Shown here piece by piece: positions 5,828-7,410 of a DNA stretch of 7,410 nucleotides; the stretch's first letter is position 1; each line of letters begins with the position of its first letter. The stretch is from an uncultured Bilophila sp. GTDB taxonomy: Bacteria; Desulfobacterota; Desulfovibrionia; Desulfovibrionales; Desulfovibrionaceae. Below the pieces are notes generated by a model that did not search any database, was not told the origin of the DNA, and was given only the letters and a program-made list of their open reading frames with translations. The stretch lies in assembly GCA_910585945.1 (NCBI GenBank), contig CAJUHZ010000070.1, positions 1 through 7,410 of the forward strand. Reading direction: 5' to 3'. A program made the position numbers and the translations under genes.

Positions 5828-7410
5828 TCAGAGCGTTTGGGGGACGTTGCATTCAAAACTTGCACGTTTTGCTGCCCTGCATGCCGCTTCATGCGGCTGA
5901 GGTAACCAGGATTGAGCATTTCATACAGATTATGGCCAATAAAATGATCAAGAGCGACACGGGACCAAAACAACCTGTTCCCAGGAGCGGGAGTAAAAAA
6001 CGGCCGGAACGTGTTGTTATACGTTTTCCGTTTCTCCCCATTGTCGCTGAACCACAAATTTCCTGGCCTTGCGCCTGGCTCAGTCGTCGTTCCCTCTCCA
6101 GGCATACGCTGCCGACTCCTCAATCGGGCTTTTTCACCCAGCAAAAAGTCCGCATACAAGCCCAAAGCGCCGCTTCGCGCCGCAGCCGCGAGCCAGGTTT
6201 TCGGCTCTCCGGGATCATGCGGCGTTTTGCCCGCGCCAAGACGGCCTGCGGTCATGGCTCCGTAACCAAAAAGAACGAACATCTGGAACAAACGGGCAAA
6301 GTTGTTGATTTCCCCATGCTGGTTTTGCACCACACGGCCCCATGCGCGCATTCCCCTTCCCCAATATTCTCCCGCCCTTCCCTGGAGGGCAAAGGCTGAG
6401 GGAAAAGACTTGAACCGGGAGACAAGACGCAGGACTTCACTCAAAAGGGTATCCGACACCGTTTCCTGGTGTTGTCCTGAGGTAAACTCATCTCCATCTC
6501 TCTCTTTTTTGAAAGCATAATCATTCTGTAAGAGAGCAGCAACACTTGCCTTCCACACACTTGACCACCAGTCAAAAGCATTCATACGAAAAAAAAGGTG
6601 TTGCGTGCACGCTATTTTTCCAGGAACAGCCTGTCTGGCCAGATGGGATCCAAGACCATTGATCATGTTTTTGAAAAAAACTCCGCACAGGTTCATAATT
6701 TTTTGTTGCTCTGCACTATTTCTATCTTTCAACAAGTTCTTCATATCATGTTGCAGAGAAGCAAGAAAACTCTGTCCCTGGTATGACACTTCAGAAATGA
6801 AAGAAGGAAATTCCTGAAAGGAAGAGCACAATACCGAGCCTAGTCTCGTCAATACCTTTTCTGGTTTTACATTGATGTTTCTATAATTTGTGGGAAATGT
6901 AAATAGCTGTGCCTCAGGTTGACGCATAGAGGCAATCCTTTGCACTGCGCTTTCAAGATCATGTGTGAACGCTTCGCGCAATGCGCCGACTGCTTGCTCC
7001 CGCTTGTAATCGGAACGCATGACAGTGGCCGTCTCCTGATCGCTCGTGCCTGCTTCCTTCTGATCAGCACGAACCTGCTCCTGCCATTTGCGCATGATTC
7101 CGGCGATCTCCAAAGCTTCTTGCGGCCCCTGGAAAGCTGACTTCCCCGAACTGTCCAGCATATGCAACGCCTCGACAATCTCATTGTCCAGCGCTCCATT
7201 CCGGAACAGCGCGTACCTGTCCTGCCCCTGTGCGGTCAACTCAGTCAGAAAGCCGCTGAGATACCGTCCAAGCAGTTTGCCGCCTCCTTCTCCCTCCAGA
7301 AAATCCTGTTCCCACTGACGGACGCCAAGTTCACCCACAGCGGAACGGAACAAGGCATCGGCTTGATCGGCAGGCACGGAAAACATGCTGTTGAACACCT
7401 CACGCATGGC
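5824..7410 (-). CDS. Truncated ejection-type virion protein, 5' end outside window
   Basis: The frame is open to the window edge (528 residues seen; the first Met inside is at 7407-7405 and is probably internal), so the true start lies upstream. There is a helical, Gln/Glu-rich N-terminal part. LTRLGSVLCSSFQEFPSF begins at 186 and FRMNAFDWWSSVWKAS at 273. FPSAFALQGRAGEYWGRGMR begins at 335 and a hydrophobic segment spans about 371-388. RSGALGLYADFLLGE is at 411-425, and RVALDHFIGHNLYEML followed by NPGYLSRMKR spans 483-508. These last motifs resemble the C-terminal region of long podovirus-type internal virion proteins and polyvalent proteins, and their order matches the 813-aa gene. I infer a DNA-ejection or virion-core role. 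The middle is AT-rich (32-38% GC at 6661-6780) while the 3' part is 68% at 6181-6240, so the gene is mosaic. The TGA stop overlaps the possible TTG start of the next gene. Confidence 0.85.
   Translation of the reverse strand, partial: AMREVFNSMFSVPADQADALFRSAVGELGVRQWEQDFLEGEGGGKLLGRYLSGFLTELTAQGQDRYALFRNGALDNEIVEALHMLDSSGKSAFQGPQEALEIAGIMRKWQEQVRADQKEAGTSDQETATVMRSDYKREQAVGALREAFTHDLESAVQRIASMRQPEAQLFTFPTNYRNINVKPEKVLTRLGSVLCSSFQEFPSFISEVSYQGQSFLASLQHDMKNLLKDRNSAEQQKIMNLCGVFFKNMINGLGSHLARQAVPGKIACTQHLFFRMNAFDWWSSVWKASVAALLQNDYAFKKERDGDEFTSGQHQETVSDTLLSEVLRLVSRFKSFPSAFALQGRAGEYWGRGMRAWGRVVQNQHGEINNFARLFQMFVLFGYGAMTAGRLGAGKTPHDPGEPKTWLAAAARSGALGLYADFLLGEKARLRSRQRMPGEGTTTEPGARPGNLWFSDNGEKRKTYNNTFRPFFTPAPGNRLFWSRVALDHFIGHNLYEMLNPGYLSRMKRHAGQQNVQVLNATSPKRSD

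Overview
The window reads as part of a prophage or phage virion-protein operon. All credible genes lie on the minus strand and are packed head to tail, so transcription runs from 7410 toward 1: a truncated ejection-type protein (7410-5824), a 657-residue protein with a nuclease-like tip (5827-3854), a 371-residue second nuclease-like tip with no N-terminal half (3773-2658), an 813-residue ejection-type protein (2658-217), and a frame-disrupted gene start running off the edge (152-1). Junctions are tight: TTGA and TAATG overlaps, and one 80-base gap. I see no promoter, terminator, tRNA, CRISPR array or integrase.

The host looks like a moderately GC-rich Gram-negative bacterium. The protein style reminds me of Desulfovibrionaceae prophages (Desulfovibrio, Bilophila), but that is an impression from memory and low confidence. 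Base composition is mosaic. Sampled 60-base lines are 65-68% GC in the conserved parts, 40% in the second tip and 32-38% in the middle of the truncated gene.

The central observation is a tandem duplicated cassette. Two flanking blocks, A (191 bp) and B (258 bp), each occur twice at roughly 95-96% identity without indels, and they bracket two unrelated core domains. Both cores resemble BECR-fold (Barnase-EndoU-ColicinE5/D-RelE) nucleases of the kind attached to phage 'large polyvalent' and MuF proteins. The order is N-terminal half, A1-core1-B1, A2-core2-B2, then the 813-residue gene. B2 carries the Shine-Dalgarno sequence and TAATG overlap of that gene. B1 keeps the same Shine-Dalgarno heptamer, but no ATG follows it. 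Recombination between the A blocks would fuse the N-terminal half in frame to core2, and recombination between the B blocks would leave core1 as the only tip. The locus therefore looks like a switchable, polymorphic toxin-tip array inside an operon for proteins expected to be ejected into the host with the phage DNA. The layout is read directly from the sequence; the nuclease activity and switching are inference.

A smaller REP-like inverted repeat interrupts the N-terminal part of the 657-residue gene and may bear on where translation starts.
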